A stretch of 55,032 nucleotides of DNA, taken from positions 1 through 55,032 of the forward strand of contig NZ_CAMTIA010000020.1 in the NCBI RefSeq assembly GCF_947072475.1, given 5' to 3'. Below are positions 26,648 through 36,845 of the stretch, in pieces; the stretch's first letter is position 1; every line of letters starts with the position of its first letter. The position numbers were made by a program, and so were the translations under genes. Under the pieces are notes generated by a model. It was not told where the DNA came from. It ran no database searches and was given only the letters and a program-made list of their open reading frames with translations. Source of the DNA: an uncultured Deefgea sp. Lineage in GTDB: Bacteria; Pseudomonadota; Gammaproteobacteria; Burkholderiales; Chitinibacteraceae.

Positions 26648-28168
26648 TCAGTCTTCCCTACGCATTTGTGGGAACAAAATCACATCGCGAATACTTGGCG
26701 CGTTGGTGAGTAGCATCACGAGGCGGTCAATGCCAATCCCGCAGCCGCCCGTTGGCGCTAAGCCGTGTTCAAGTGCGCGAACATAGTCGGCGTCGTAATG
26801 CATGGCTTCGTCGTCACCCTTGTCTTTCAGATCAACTTGAGCTTGGAAGCGCGCTGCTTGGTCTTCAGGGTCGTTCAACTCTGAGTAACCGTTAGCATGT
26901 TCACGGCCAACGATGAATAATTCAAAGCGCTCAGTGAGTCCCGCTTGCGTGTCCGAAGCACGCGCCAGTGGCGAAACTTCAGCAGGGTAGTCAACGATAA
27001 AGGTCGGCTCCCACAGTTTGCTTTCGGTGTTTTCTTCAAACAAACTCAATTGCAAGCCGCCAATGCCAGCAGTCAGCACTGGTTTTCCGCCTAGACGCGC
27101 AATTTCGGCTTTGAGGAAATCCGCGTCGATCAATTGCGCGTCGGTGTATTCTGGGTTGTAGTGCTGAATGGCTTGGGCAATGGTAAAGCGGGTAAATGCT
27201 TTGGATAAATCAACCGGTTTGCCTTGATATTCAATCACCGTGCCGCCACAGACTTCTTTGGCGCAGGCACGAATAATGCCTTCGGCCATTTCCATCATGC
27301 GTTGGTAGTCGGAATACGCTTCGTAGAATTCGATCATGGTGAATTCTGGATTGTGGCGCGTGCTCATGCCTTCATTGCGGAACGAGCGATTGATTTCAAA
27401 TACCCGCTCTAAGCCACCAACAACCAGACGTTTTAGGTAAAGTTCAGGCGCAATACGCAGATACAGCGGCATATCGAGCGCATTATGATGCGTCACAAAT
27501 GGCTTGGCCGTTGCGCCACCGGGGATCGAGTGCATCATTGGGGTTTCGACTTCGAGGTAGTCTTCGTGCACCATAAATTCACGCAAGCGCTGGATGATTT
27601 TTGAGCGTTTGATGAATGTGCTGCGGCTATGATCGTTGGTAATCAGATCAAGATGGCGCTGACGATAAATTTGCTCTTGATCGGCCATGCCGTGGTGTTT
27701 GTCTGGCAATGGACGCAATGATTTGGTCAAGAGGCGCAATTCAGTCACGAGGACCGATAACTCGCCGGTTTTGGTTTTCATTAGCGTGCCGCGTGCAGCA
27801 ACGATATCGCCCAAATCCCACGTTTTAAAGTCGTCATACACGGCTTCGCCGACGCTTTCTTTGCTGATGTAAAACTGGATGCGGCCAGTGCCGTCTTGAA
27901 TGGTGGCAAAGCTGGCTTTACCCATGACACGTTTGAGCATCATGCGACCGGCCACGGCAACCATCACCGCTTGCGATTCTAGTTCGGCTTTTTCGAGTGC
28001 ATTGTATTGGTCGTGCAGCGGGCCAGAGAGGTGCTCACGCTTAAAATCGTTGGGAAAAGCAATGCCTTTGGCGCGAATGGCGGCCAGCTTGGCGCGGCGC
28101 TCTAAGATAATTTGATTTTCATCAACCGCTACTTCGACGGCTTGGCTTGCAACTTGATTTTCACTCAT
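26648..28168 (-). CDS. lysS: Lysyl-tRNA synthetase, class II
   Basis: The product is about 506 aa. It charges tRNA-Lys. The N-terminal OB fold ([28 protein letters not shown]) is followed by class II motifs: [23 protein letters not shown] (motif 2) and [15 protein letters not shown] (motif 3). The ATG at 28168 is the family start; the 10 codons upstream in frame are not conserved. Its last residues (FPQMRRED) are encoded within the attachment core and by DNA brought by the satellite, so the protein is unchanged. It lies 69 bases after prfB, a common pairing. Confidence 0.97.
   Translation of the reverse strand: MSENQVASQAVEVAVDENQIILERRAKLAAIRAKGIAFPNDFKREHLSGPLHDQYNALEKAELESQAVMVAVAGRMMLKRVMGKASFATIQDGTGRIQFYISKESVGEAVYDDFKTWDLGDIVAARGTLMKTKTGELSVLVTELRLLTKSLRPLPDKHHGMADQEQIYRQRHLDLITNDHSRSTFIKRSKIIQRLREFMVHEDYLEVETPMMHSIPGGATAKPFVTHHNALDMPLYLRIAPELYLKRLVVGGLERVFEINRSFRNEGMSTRHNPEFTMIEFYEAYSDYQRMMEMAEGIIRACAKEVCGGTVIEYQGKPVDLSKAFTRFTIAQAIQHYNPEYTDAQLIDADFLKAEIARLGGKPVLTAGIGGLQLSLFEENTESKLWEPTFIVDYPAEVSPLARASDTQAGLTERFELFIVGREHANGYSELNDPEDQAARFQAQVDLKDKGDDEAMHYDADYVRALEHGLAPTGGCGIGIDRLVMLLTNAPSIRDVILFPQMRRED
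26661..26679. repeat. Attachment site attR (19-bp core) inside lysS
   Basis: CGCATTTGTGGGAACAAAA is identical to 16798-16816. Sequence to the right is host lysS; sequence to the left, including the final codons of lysS, is element DNA. Confidence 0.92.
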
Positions 28169-28237
28169 CGTTTTTCCACTCAATACACTTAATGACATCA
28201 GGGAGCGAATGATCGCCCCCTGCTGGGATACTAAAAA

Positions 28238-29341
28238 TTAAACGCCTTGTTTCAGGCTGGCTGCAATAAAGTTGTCTAGATCACCATCCATGACGCCTTT
28301 AATATTGCCGACTTCGAAGCTGGTGCGTAAATCTTTGATGCGGCTTTGGTCGAACACGTAAGAGCGAATTTGATGCCCCCAGCCGATGTCAGACTTGGTC
28401 GCTTCGAGCGATTGCTGTGCTTCCATGCGTTTACGTAGCTCAAGCTCAAACAATTTGGCCCGTAGCATTTTCCACGCTTCATCACGGTTTTTATGTTGTG
28501 ATCGATCGTTTTGGCATTGCACGACGGTATTGGTCGGAATGTGCGTTAGGCGAACGGCCGAATCAGTTTTGTTAATATGCTGACCACCAGCGCCTGAGGC
28601 GCGATAGGTATCGGTGCGCACATCAGACGGGTTGATGTCAATTTCAAAACTGTCATCGACTTCGGGATACACAAAGACCGAAGCAAATGAGGTGTGGCGA
28701 CGGTTGTTTGAGTCGTATGGCGAGCAGCGAACTAGGCGATGAACGCCGGTTTCGGTGCGCAAAAAGCCATAAGCATAATCGCCAGTCAGTTTGATGGTGG
28801 CTTGGCTGATGCCGACGATGTCGCCATCGGACTGCTCCATCACTTCAACGGTAAAGCCTTTGCGCTCGCCATAGCGAACGTACATTCGCAATAGCATGCC
28901 AGCCCAATCTTGCGCTTCGGTGCCGCCAGCGCCAGATTGAATATCAATAAAGCAAGGATTGGGATCCATTGGGTTATTGAACATCCGGCGAAACTCGAGC
29001 TTGGCCACTTCGGCTTCAAGTACGGCGTATTCTTGCGCGATCACTTCGGCGGTGCCAAAGTCGTTTTCTTCTTTGGCCATTTCAAAAAGCTCAAGCGAAT
29101 CGTTGACGCCATCGGCGACACGATCCAAAACCAGAACGATGTCCTCTAGGGCTTTTCGTTCTCGACCAACTTCTTGGGATTTTTTGGGGTCATTCCAGGT
29201 TTCTGGCGCCTCAGAAAGTCGAACGACTTCTTCGAGTCGATCGACTTTACCGGGGTAGTCAAGATAGCGCTTAAGTTCGTCTGCGCGTACGCCTAGCTCT
29301 TTGAGCTGGTTTTCAATCTGATTAAGCTGTTCCGCTTCCAT
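28238..29341 (-). CDS. prfB: Peptide chain release factor 2, without programmed frameshift
   Basis: RF2 recognises UGA and UAA stop codons and triggers peptide release. The 367-aa product is encoded in one continuous frame. At the usual +1 frameshift site the sequence reads CGC-TAT-CTT-GAC (29258-29269), lacking the extra T that makes the CUU-UGA shift site in most bacteria, and no internal Shine-Dalgarno precedes it. The catalytic GGQ is in [18 protein letters not shown]. The stop-codon tripeptide, normally SPF, is SPY ([16 protein letters not shown]). It precedes lysS. Confidence 0.96.
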   Translation of the reverse strand: MEAEQLNQIENQLKELGVRADELKRYLDYPGKVDRLEEVVRLSEAPETWNDPKKSQEVGRERKALEDIVLVLDRVADGVNDSLELFEMAKEENDFGTAEVIAQEYAVLEAEVAKLEFRRMFNNPMDPNPCFIDIQSGAGGTEAQDWAGMLLRMYVRYGERKGFTVEVMEQSDGDIVGISQATIKLTGDYAYGFLRTETGVHRLVRCSPYDSNNRRHTSFASVFVYPEVDDSFEIDINPSDVRTDTYRASGAGGQHINKTDSAVRLTHIPTNTVVQCQNDRSQHKNRDEAWKMLRAKLFELELRKRMEAQQSLEATKSDIGWGHQIRSYVFDQSRIKDLRTSFEVGNIKGVMDGDLDNFIAASLKQGV

Positions 29342-29420
29342 GCGATAGAATCCGCGTTTGCTATTGCAAAACCGTGAATTATATCAGTCTGTGCGCCTTC
29401 GCAGTAGCGGAAATGCATAA

Positions 29421-32400
29421 CTAAACCTCGCTAAGTGCAGTTTTAACGATTAATCGGTGGCGTAGCTCGCGCAGCGCCGCTGAAATCATCGCCAAATCTG
29501 GGGTGGCGGCCCGCAGCTCGGTAAACATAGCGCCAACTCGTTCTCGGGCGTTGCTGTTATGCGCCAGCCAATCGCTCAGATTGTCGGGGCTTTGTTGCCA
29601 TGCTTGCATAAATAGCTCTTTATGTAGGCGTTGCAAATCATCACGCACTGCCAAACGCGCGAGCGTTTGCCAGCGGCTTTCACGCGGCAATTGCTCGATG
29701 GCGAGTGCCAACCATTTCAGCTCTAAAGCCTCGCCCAGCGCCAAATACATCCGCATGTGCTCGGCCAATTGCCCGGAGTCATTACTGCACTGACTGAGCT
29801 CAAGCAAAGATTGCGCCTCTTGGATCGCCAGCACCTTCATCGCCAATCCGGTGCTTACGCCAGTGGTTTGCCACTGCAAGGCTTGCGTTTGGTGGCTTGG
29901 ACTGCTGGCCAACCAGAGTGGCAGCTGGGGTAGGGCCAATGCAGCGCAAGTTCGCATGTGATCGAGCGCCGGCTTGCTTAAGGTTTGTTGTAGTAACCAG
30001 CGAGCCACACGCTCAGTTTGACGACGCACTTGCAATAAGAGGGTGTTTTGACCTTCGCTACTGCATTGATCGACGTTGAGTTCGATTTCAAGTGCCAGCG
30101 CTTCACTGTCAAGCAAGCTTTCGGCGGCAATTAAAGCATCGACAATATCGCTGCAACTGCGCTCAGTTTCTTCTTGTAAGCGATAAACCGAGTTGGTGCC
30201 AAAGCGATTGACAATGTGATTGGTCAGCACAGTGGCAATAATTTCACGCCGTAAAGGATGCAAAGGCAGTTGGGCGGCAAAAGACTCGCGTAAGCGGCTT
30301 GGGAAGTACTGGCTCAGGCGTTGATCCCATTTACTGGCGTCAATTAACGATTCGTCGAGCAGATTTTGCTTAATGACAATCTTGGCATAAGCCATTAGCA
30401 CCGCAATTTCCGGCCGAGAGAGTCCGAGCCCGAGTGTTTGCCGCTCAATCAGTTGATTGTTGCTCGGTAGGTATTCGATATGGCGAGAGAGCTTGCCCGC
30501 AGCTTCCATCGATTGCATTAAGCGCAGATGAACTGAAGCCAAAGACAGCGACTGCGAAAACTCCAGCGAGATGGCGAGGGTTTGCAATTCATTGTCACGC
30601 AATACCATATGACCCACTTCGTCAGTCATGCTGGCGAGCACTTCATTGCGCTGCTTGAGCGTTAAATCACCATCGGCGACGATGCGGCCCAGTAAAATCT
30701 TGATATTCACTTCATGGTCTGAACAATCCACACCTGCAGAATTATCAATCGCGTCAGTATGAATTCGCCCACCATTGAGGGCGTATTCAATGCGCCCCAA
30801 TTGCGTAAAGCCTAGGTTTCCGCCTTCGGCGATCACCTTGCAACGTAAGTCTCGGCCGTCGACGCGAACGGCGTCGTTGTTTTTGTCGTTCACTTCAGCG
30901 TGAGTTTGCGCGCTCGATTTTACATAAGTGCCGATGCCGCCGTTGTAGAGCAAATCGACCGGCGCTTTGAGTAGTGCTTGAATCAGCTGATCGGGCTCGA
31001 GTTCCTTGTCTTCAATTTGCAGTAAGTGACGTATTTGCTCGGAGAGCTTAATTTTTTTCAGGCTACGGGCATATACCCCGCCACCCTCTGAAATCAACGC
31101 CGGATTATAATCAGCCCATGAAGAACGCGGTAGTGCATACATGCGTGCGCGCTCGGCAAACGCGATCGCGGTATTGGGTTGCGGGTCGAGGAAAATGTGG
31201 CGGTGATCAAAGGCGGCAATTAACTGGATCGTGGGTGTGCGCAGCAAACCATTGCCAAATACATCGCCCGACATGTCGCCAATACCAACGGCGGTAAACG
31301 GGTCCGTATTGGTGTCGATGCCCATTTCACGGAAGCTGCGCTCGACAGAAATCCATGCACCTCTGGCGGTAATGCCCATTTTTTTATGGTCGTAACCCAC
31401 CGAGCCGCCGGAGGCAAACGCGTCGTCCAGCCAGAAGTTATATTCTTGCGAGATGGCGTTGGCGATATCTGAGAAGGTGGCCGTACCTTTGTCGGCGGCA
31501 ACCACCAAGTAAGGATCGTCGCCATCGCGGCGCAAGACATCGGCCGGTGGAATAACTTGTCCGTTAATAAAGTTGTCGGTTAAATCCAGCAAGCCACGGA
31601 TAAAGGTCTGGTAGCAGGCGACACCGCTAGCGAGCAAGGCTTCGCGCTCAAGCGGTGGGTTTTTAACGATAAAACCCCCTTTTGAGCCCACCGGCACAAT
31701 CACGGTGTTTTTGACCATTTGTGCTTTTACTAGGCCAAGCACTTCGGTACGGAAGTCTTCGCGCCGATCTGACCAGCGCAAACCGCCACGCGCCACTTTG
31801 CCGCCGCGCAAATGCACGCCCTCAACTTGCGGCGAGTACACAAAAATTTCATACAGTGGCACCGGCTGCGGCATCATCGGCATTTGGCCAGAGGCAATTT
31901 TGAGCGATAAGTAAGCTTTGTTGCCATCGTCTTGATAAAAATTAGTCCGCAAGGTGGCTTGAATGGCCGATAGCAGGCCGCTAATGATTTTTTCATCATC
32001 AATATTGGGCATGGCGCGCGCCGCTTGCGCGATTTCTTCGAGTACGATTTCAGCGACTGCGGGTTCGGCTTGTCGTGGGTGCTGCAGTAATTCAAAAGCG
32101 TGCACCAATTGCTGGGCTTGCGTGCCATAGCGCAGCAGGCAATCGGCAATCGTATCCATGTCGTACTTGAGCGCAACTTGTTTTAAAAAGCGCGAATAGG
32201 CGCGCAAAATCAGCACGTCGCGCCACGCTAGGCCGTTATGCAAAATCAGTTGATTGAGTTTGTCGTTTTCGGCCGCGCCTTTGGATAGCGCAATAAAAGC
32301 GGCTAAAAAGCGGAGTCGTTGCTCGGCCGACTCAAGCGACGCTTGTGCTGGTAGACGTATGCCAATGTCGACAATCCATGCCGCTTGCGCCTCAAAGTGA

Positions 32401-34148
32401 ATGGTGTAGGGGCGCTCATCGAGTATGCGTACGCCAAGGCTTTCAAGCAGCGGCAAAAAGTCGGACAGTTCAATGGTTTGATGTTGATAGAGTTTTAAGC
32501 GCCAGACCATTTCGTCCAGCGCGCTGCCTGGGGTGAGCGTAGCGACCAGTTGCTGGGTTTGCAGTGCTCGTTCGAGGGCTTCCACATCGTGGATGGCCAC
32601 TCGGGCCGAAAAATCAGCGCAGTAAGCAGCAGGAAATGCATTGATGTATTTTTGCTGCAGCGTGCCGCCTTTTTCTTCACCAAAGCTTTGGATTAATTGC
32701 TGATGCAGACCATCTTGCCAGCGCTGTGCGAGGTGTTCAATTTCGACTTCAATGGCTTTGGCGTCGTATTGCGTGGCGCTGGTGGCTGAGCGGCGAACGA
32801 TGTAATGAATTCGAGCCAGCGGGTTGTCGCTCAATAACACATTAAATTCAGTCGCACTGCCGTTGAGGTGTTGCATTAAAAGATGGCCAATCTTAACGCG
32901 CACGTCGGTGCTGTAATTGTCGCGCGGCACAAAGACCATGACCGAGACGTAGCGTCGATAAATATCATCTCTAAAAAACGCCCGCACGCGGTTTCTTTCG
33001 TGCAAATTCACCACGCCACTGGCAATACGCGCCAGCTCAGCGGCTTCAATTTCGATGAGTTCGTCGCGCGGATAGGTATCGAGCACATTGAGCAAGGCTT
33101 TGCCGCGATAACCGGTCAGCTCGGCTCCGCAAAGGGCCATAGCGCGATCAATTTTTTGCCGCAAAATTGGGATTTGACGCGGCGGTGCGGTATAGGCGCT
33201 GGCCGAATACAGGCCAACAATGCGTAATTCACCGATTAATTGGCCGGCAGCGTTCACGTTGCGCAGCAATACCGTATCTAAATACACCGGACGATGGACG
33301 ATGGAGCGATGGTCCGACTTGGTGAGCATTAATAGGCGCTCGGGGGCGTAAGCGATTTGTCGCAGATCGGGCGAAAGCCCCGTCCAAACGTGCGATGGCG
33401 CGGCCAGTCCGTTGTCGCGCAGCAGGCCTTTGCCTGAATGCGGAACCACATTGAGTGACTCGTCATTAAATTGGTAGTCGCGCAAGCCTAAGAAAACAAA
33501 ATGCCCAGACAATAGCCATTCCAAATAGGCAATGGTTTCAGTCACAACAGCGCGAGGCAGTGGCGGTGGATCGCTACGCAGTTGTTCGAGTGCCGCCATC
33601 ACACGATCGGTCATGGCAGGCCAGTCGGCGACGGAGGTGGCGATGCTATCGAGCGCTTGATTGATCTCTTGTTCGATATGCGCCATATCGGCCGCATCGC
33701 TAATGCGGTTGATTTCAAAGTGCATCCATGACTCAGCGCAGCCTTGTGGATCGAGTCGGCTGATTCGGCCCTCAGTGTCACGTAGCACTTTAAATACCGG
33801 ATGTATAACGCTGTGCGCGGTGTATTTTAAGCGGGTTAGAACAATACCCACCGAATCGACTAAGAACGGCATATCGTCTTGAACGATTTCGATGACGGTG
33901 TGCGGGCATTGCCAGCCGTGTTCGCTTAAGTTGGGGTTGTAAACGCGAATAAGGCGTTGCTGTGGCAGGCGCGGCGCAGCCATGCGCCAGTGCGCCAGTA
34001 GTGCGCCACCTAAATCTTCGGTCGCACGGGCCTGTAAGTCATCTTCAGGTACGTTGGCATAATATTGCTGTAGCGCCATGGCGATATCGGCAGTGGTGTG
34101 TTCGGTGGCCCAGGTGTGGAGGGCTTGCAAAGGCGTGACTGTGCTCAT
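29421..34148 (-). CDS. gdhB: NAD-dependent glutamate dehydrogenase, large (180-kDa) type
   Basis: The 1575-aa product has the length and layout of GDH-180 enzymes, which deaminate glutamate to 2-oxoglutarate with NAD for catabolism. A long N-terminal regulatory part with ACT-like modules (VIEIVQDDMPFLVDSVGIVLTRL) precedes the catalytic core. In the core, GGKVARGGLRWSDRREDFRTEVLGLVKAQMVKNTVIVPVGSKGGF and YKAYL-type segments are recognisable. A C-terminal helical region follows. It appears monocistronic. These enzymes are common in pseudomonads and betaproteobacteria. No clear Shine-Dalgarno precedes the ATG. Confidence 0.95.
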   Translation of the reverse strand: MSTVTPLQALHTWATEHTTADIAMALQQYYANVPEDDLQARATEDLGGALLAHWRMAAPRLPQQRLIRVYNPNLSEHGWQCPHTVIEIVQDDMPFLVDSVGIVLTRLKYTAHSVIHPVFKVLRDTEGRISRLDPQGCAESWMHFEINRISDAADMAHIEQEINQALDSIATSVADWPAMTDRVMAALEQLRSDPPPLPRAVVTETIAYLEWLLSGHFVFLGLRDYQFNDESLNVVPHSGKGLLRDNGLAAPSHVWTGLSPDLRQIAYAPERLLMLTKSDHRSIVHRPVYLDTVLLRNVNAAGQLIGELRIVGLYSASAYTAPPRQIPILRQKIDRAMALCGAELTGYRGKALLNVLDTYPRDELIEIEAAELARIASGVVNLHERNRVRAFFRDDIYRRYVSVMVFVPRDNYSTDVRVKIGHLLMQHLNGSATEFNVLLSDNPLARIHYIVRRSATSATQYDAKAIEVEIEHLAQRWQDGLHQQLIQSFGEEKGGTLQQKYINAFPAAYCADFSARVAIHDVEALERALQTQQLVATLTPGSALDEMVWRLKLYQHQTIELSDFLPLLESLGVRILDERPYTIHFEAQAAWIVDIGIRLPAQASLESAEQRLRFLAAFIALSKGAAENDKLNQLILHNGLAWRDVLILRAYSRFLKQVALKYDMDTIADCLLRYGTQAQQLVHAFELLQHPRQAEPAVAEIVLEEIAQAARAMPNIDDEKIISGLLSAIQATLRTNFYQDDGNKAYLSLKIASGQMPMMPQPVPLYEIFVYSPQVEGVHLRGGKVARGGLRWSDRREDFRTEVLGLVKAQMVKNTVIVPVGSKGGFIVKNPPLEREALLASGVACYQTFIRGLLDLTDNFINGQVIPPADVLRRDGDDPYLVVAADKGTATFSDIANAISQEYNFWLDDAFASGGSVGYDHKKMGITARGAWISVERSFREMGIDTNTDPFTAVGIGDMSGDVFGNGLLRTPTIQLIAAFDHRHIFLDPQPNTAIAFAERARMYALPRSSWADYNPALISEGGGVYARSLKKIKLSEQIRHLLQIEDKELEPDQLIQALLKAPVDLLYNGGIGTYVKSSAQTHAEVNDKNNDAVRVDGRDLRCKVIAEGGNLGFTQLGRIEYALNGGRIHTDAIDNSAGVDCSDHEVNIKILLGRIVADGDLTLKQRNEVLASMTDEVGHMVLRDNELQTLAISLEFSQSLSLASVHLRLMQSMEAAGKLSRHIEYLPSNNQLIERQTLGLGLSRPEIAVLMAYAKIVIKQNLLDESLIDASKWDQRLSQYFPSRLRESFAAQLPLHPLRREIIATVLTNHIVNRFGTNSVYRLQEETERSCSDIVDALIAAESLLDSEALALEIELNVDQCSSEGQNTLLLQVRRQTERVARWLLQQTLSKPALDHMRTCAALALPQLPLWLASSPSHQTQALQWQTTGVSTGLAMKVLAIQEAQSLLELSQCSNDSGQLAEHMRMYLALGEALELKWLALAIEQLPRESRWQTLARLAVRDDLQRLHKELFMQAWQQSPDNLSDWLAHNSNARERVGAMFTELRAATPDLAMISAALRELRHRLIVKTALSEV

Positions 34149-34383
34149 TTTGACTGGTGCCTATCGACTGGATGCAGTCCTCCACTGTAGACGGTGTTGA
34201 GGATCCTTCCAACAAGGGTTACCACCTATTTAATGGCTTAATTGCTTTGGTGACAGAGATCTAAGGCGTTGAAGTAATGAACGTTTGAATAAAAGACGCA
34301 ATTAAAATGACTGACGGGTAATAGTTCTATATCATAGAATGCTAATGTGTGCCTTGCCCGTCGCCAACCCAGAGGCCGTAGTT

Positions 34384-36513
34384 ATGAGCCAAGCTTGCTC
34401 TATCCTTGCTAATCCAATCTCAGCGCGAATGACCGCATCGGCCGAGGTCGACCCCATGTTGCTCATGTGTCGTGATCTGGCGCTCGACATGCTGAGCCAG
34501 TCCATGGATGGTTTTTTTGAGCGACTAGAAGAGACTTATTTTAAACTGGCCGATACCACGTTTGATCGTAAGTTGCGCGATGACTACTTCGCCGCGCGAG
34601 AAGCTACGCACCAGAAGCGCGATGTGCTGGCGGCGCAATTTAAGCACCATTTTTTGTCGGGCTTTAATGATCGGATGAATCCAGCATCGCGTCTTGATGC
34701 GTCAGAAACGAGAAGTCCTTTTTATCGGGTTCAAGCCAATTTGGATCAATTGAGCTTGGTGGCCAATGACGAGTACGAAGAAAACCTCTCCGCCGATTTG
34801 GTCGTTAAGGCGTTTAAACATACTGGGGGAGCGGCGCTGACCGAGCTTGAGCAGCGTTTTGCCAGTTTAATGCCTGCGCAGGCGGATGGTGCGACTAATC
34901 CGCTGTCGCCAGAGGCGATTTGCGACGCGTTTATGCAAGCATGCAAACAGCTTGAAACTGGGATTGACGCCCGCTTAGTGGCGCTCAAAGCCTTTGAAAG
35001 TGAACTATCTAGTCAAGTGGCCGACGTGTATCGGCATGTCAATCAATACTTAATTACTCAGCATGTTGAGCGGGTGATGCCAGGCTCGATCCAGCGGCAA
35101 GCCCAAACCCCGTCTTCATTTGAGCCACAAGCCAGCACCAGTACCAATGCCAATACCGCGCAGACCACAACGTCGAGTATGGCAGCGCACTTGGCACCAC
35201 AGACACAAACGCCGGTACAGCATAACGGGGCAGATGCCGCGCCGAGTTGGATGTCATTTTTAGAGGTGTTGCAACATAAGCCGCCGGTGGGCAGTGCGCT
35301 CAATGGCGCAGATGAAGCGGCCTTTGAGCGCAATCTGTTAGGCGTATTGCGGCATTCGGGTTGGGCCAAAAACCTAGCGCAAATGGATGCAATGACATTA
35401 GAGCTCATCGCTTTATTGTTTGAGCGCATGTTTGATGATGCGCGATTGTCGGTTTCGGTGAAGGGCTTGATTGCACGGCTGCAAATTCCAATTTTAAAAG
35501 TTGCCATGCTGGATGCTGGGTTTTTTGCCAATAAAAAACACAGCGCGCGGGTTTTACTGGATACCTTGGCGGAAATCACGCTCGACGAGCCCGATATGCG
35601 GGCTGGCGATGCGCGTTACGATCAAATTGCGCTGATTGTGGCGCAAATTGGTCAGCAATTTACTGATGATGTGGTCGTTTTTGAGCAAGCGCTGGCGGCA
35701 CTAAGCGCATTGCAAGACGCTGAAGTCGCGGCACTTGACGCTGCGCTGCAAAGCAATGCCCAAGCTTTACTGCAAAACGAAATGGCCGAGCTGGCCACCG
35801 CCACCAGCGAGGCCTTAGTGGCATCGCGCTTAAACCAGTCGGAGTTGCCGCCTTTGGTGCGTGATTTTTTAGCGCAATATTGGCCCCTCGCTTTGGCGCA
35901 GAGTTTTGGTCGTATTGGTGAGCGTGCGCCTGCGTTTATCGCCGCCCTAAAAACCATGGACGATTTGATTTGGAGTGTGCAAGCCAAGCAGGGCGCAGAT
36001 GCACGGTTTGCCTTGGTCAACGTATTGCCCGGCATGCTTAAATCATTAGAAGACATCGCTCGCGAGCAGGGCATGAGTGATGTCGCAGCCAAGGCTTTTT
36101 TTGCCGAATTAGTGCATTGCCATGCGGCCGCGATTCGCAATGGTTTGCGTCCCGCCGTTACCCCCGTTGTGGCACCTCCCGAGCTGATTTTGCCATCGAT
36201 CGACAATGAGGTAGCCAAAGAAAATAAAGACACCTTGCCGTGTGCATCTTTGCCGCCGCAGCGTGATTTTCCGGTTCGGGGTGAGTGGGTGGAGTGGGTC
36301 GGTGAGCAAAATGAAGTTTTACGTTTACGTTTGTCGTGGATTAGCCCGAAGGCGACGCGTTATTTGTTTACTAATCGGCACGGCGGCAATAGCCAAGCGT
36401 TTTTACACGCCGAATTGCTCGAAGCGCTCAATAGCGGCCGAATTCGTCGCATCCAAACCGGCAGTAGTTTGATGGAGCAAGCTTTGGATGAATTAAAAAG
36501 CAATTTAAACTAA
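34384..36513 (+). CDS. DUF1631 family protein
   Basis: The product is about 709 aa. The ATG at 34384 is preferred over 34339 because GAGG lies 8 bases upstream. The N-terminal LLMCRDLALDMLSQSMDGFFERLEETYFKLADTTFDRKLRDDYFAAR and the C-terminal VRGEWVEWVGEQNEVLRLRLSWISPKATRYLFTNRHGG are hallmarks of DUF1631. The family is found in beta- and gammaproteobacteria and its role is unknown. The C-terminal part resembles a PilZ-like small beta barrel. The middle is Gln/Thr/Ser-rich and probably disordered (about 250-310). Confidence 0.82.
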   Translation: MSQACSILANPISARMTASAEVDPMLLMCRDLALDMLSQSMDGFFERLEETYFKLADTTFDRKLRDDYFAAREATHQKRDVLAAQFKHHFLSGFNDRMNPASRLDASETRSPFYRVQANLDQLSLVANDEYEENLSADLVVKAFKHTGGAALTELEQRFASLMPAQADGATNPLSPEAICDAFMQACKQLETGIDARLVALKAFESELSSQVADVYRHVNQYLITQHVERVMPGSIQRQAQTPSSFEPQASTSTNANTAQTTTSSMAAHLAPQTQTPVQHNGADAAPSWMSFLEVLQHKPPVGSALNGADEAAFERNLLGVLRHSGWAKNLAQMDAMTLELIALLFERMFDDARLSVSVKGLIARLQIPILKVAMLDAGFFANKKHSARVLLDTLAEITLDEPDMRAGDARYDQIALIVAQIGQQFTDDVVVFEQALAALSALQDAEVAALDAALQSNAQALLQNEMAELATATSEALVASRLNQSELPPLVRDFLAQYWPLALAQSFGRIGERAPAFIAALKTMDDLIWSVQAKQGADARFALVNVLPGMLKSLEDIAREQGMSDVAAKAFFAELVHCHAAAIRNGLRPAVTPVVAPPELILPSIDNEVAKENKDTLPCASLPPQRDFPVRGEWVEWVGEQNEVLRLRLSWISPKATRYLFTNRHGGNSQAFLHAELLEALNSGRIRRIQTGSSLMEQALDELKSNLN

Positions 36514-36845
36514 ATCGAGCGACCACAATGCATGGTTGTCGTGGCATGGCTATCGTGGCATGGCCTTGGGATGTAGCGGAGTTGGTGGTATTGACCTTTG
36601 TCCATAACACGGCGACCCAGTTATGATGTGGACTCGGTCGCGTCGCGCGGTGCTTAGTCAAAGCCTTCATCGCGCACGGCGATCATTCTTGACCGGCAAT
36701 TTCCGTGATTTAGCGGGTTGATCGGCATGGATTGGGCCGATCTTCGCGTTAGATGCATTCAAGTGGCATTATTTTTCAGTAAACTGGGTAATTTTCCTGG
36801 TCGCAAAGGCAATCAAGGCGGCTAGCTCTGTTAGAATCTTGCCCC
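36514..36845. other. Intergenic region between the DUF1631 gene and yheS
   Basis: These 332 bases hold no supported gene. A short GTGGCATGGC repeat occurs at 36540-36565. The yheS promoter probably lies in the AT-richer part around 36770-36840, but no clear -35/-10 pair can be assigned. Confidence 0.5.

Larger units (their letters stand above)
16798..26679. mobile_element. Integrated P4-type phage satellite in the 3' end of lysS
   Basis: A 19-bp direct repeat at 16798-16816 and 26661-26679 brackets about 9.9 kb. In order from the left end: Cnr/RepB-like protein, iterons, DUF927 helicase, Toprim primase, two small ORFs, an ORF with an internal terminator, two HAD-type ORFs, Ogr/Delta activator, a helical 242-aa protein, AlpA regulator, an unassigned segment, a plus-strand HAD gene, a second iteron cluster and the integrase. 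I find no capsid, portal, terminase, tail or lysis genes. The size, the Ogr/Delta and AlpA proteins and the primase-helicase module match P4-like satellites that use P2-like helpers. Confidence 0.9.

Noticed and set aside
16798-26679. Complete prophage or integrative conjugative element
   Set aside because: No virion, lysis, relaxase or type IV secretion genes occur between the repeats, and the size is close to that of P4-like satellites.
16861-26679. CRISPR-like array among the iterons
   Set aside because: The repeats are 6-8 bases long, in both orientations and with uneven spacing, unlike the uniform repeats and spacers of CRISPR; no cas genes are present.
29258-29269. Programmed +1 frameshift in prfB
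   Set aside because: The site reads CTT-GAC in frame without the extra T, and the gene is open from end to end, so no shift is needed.
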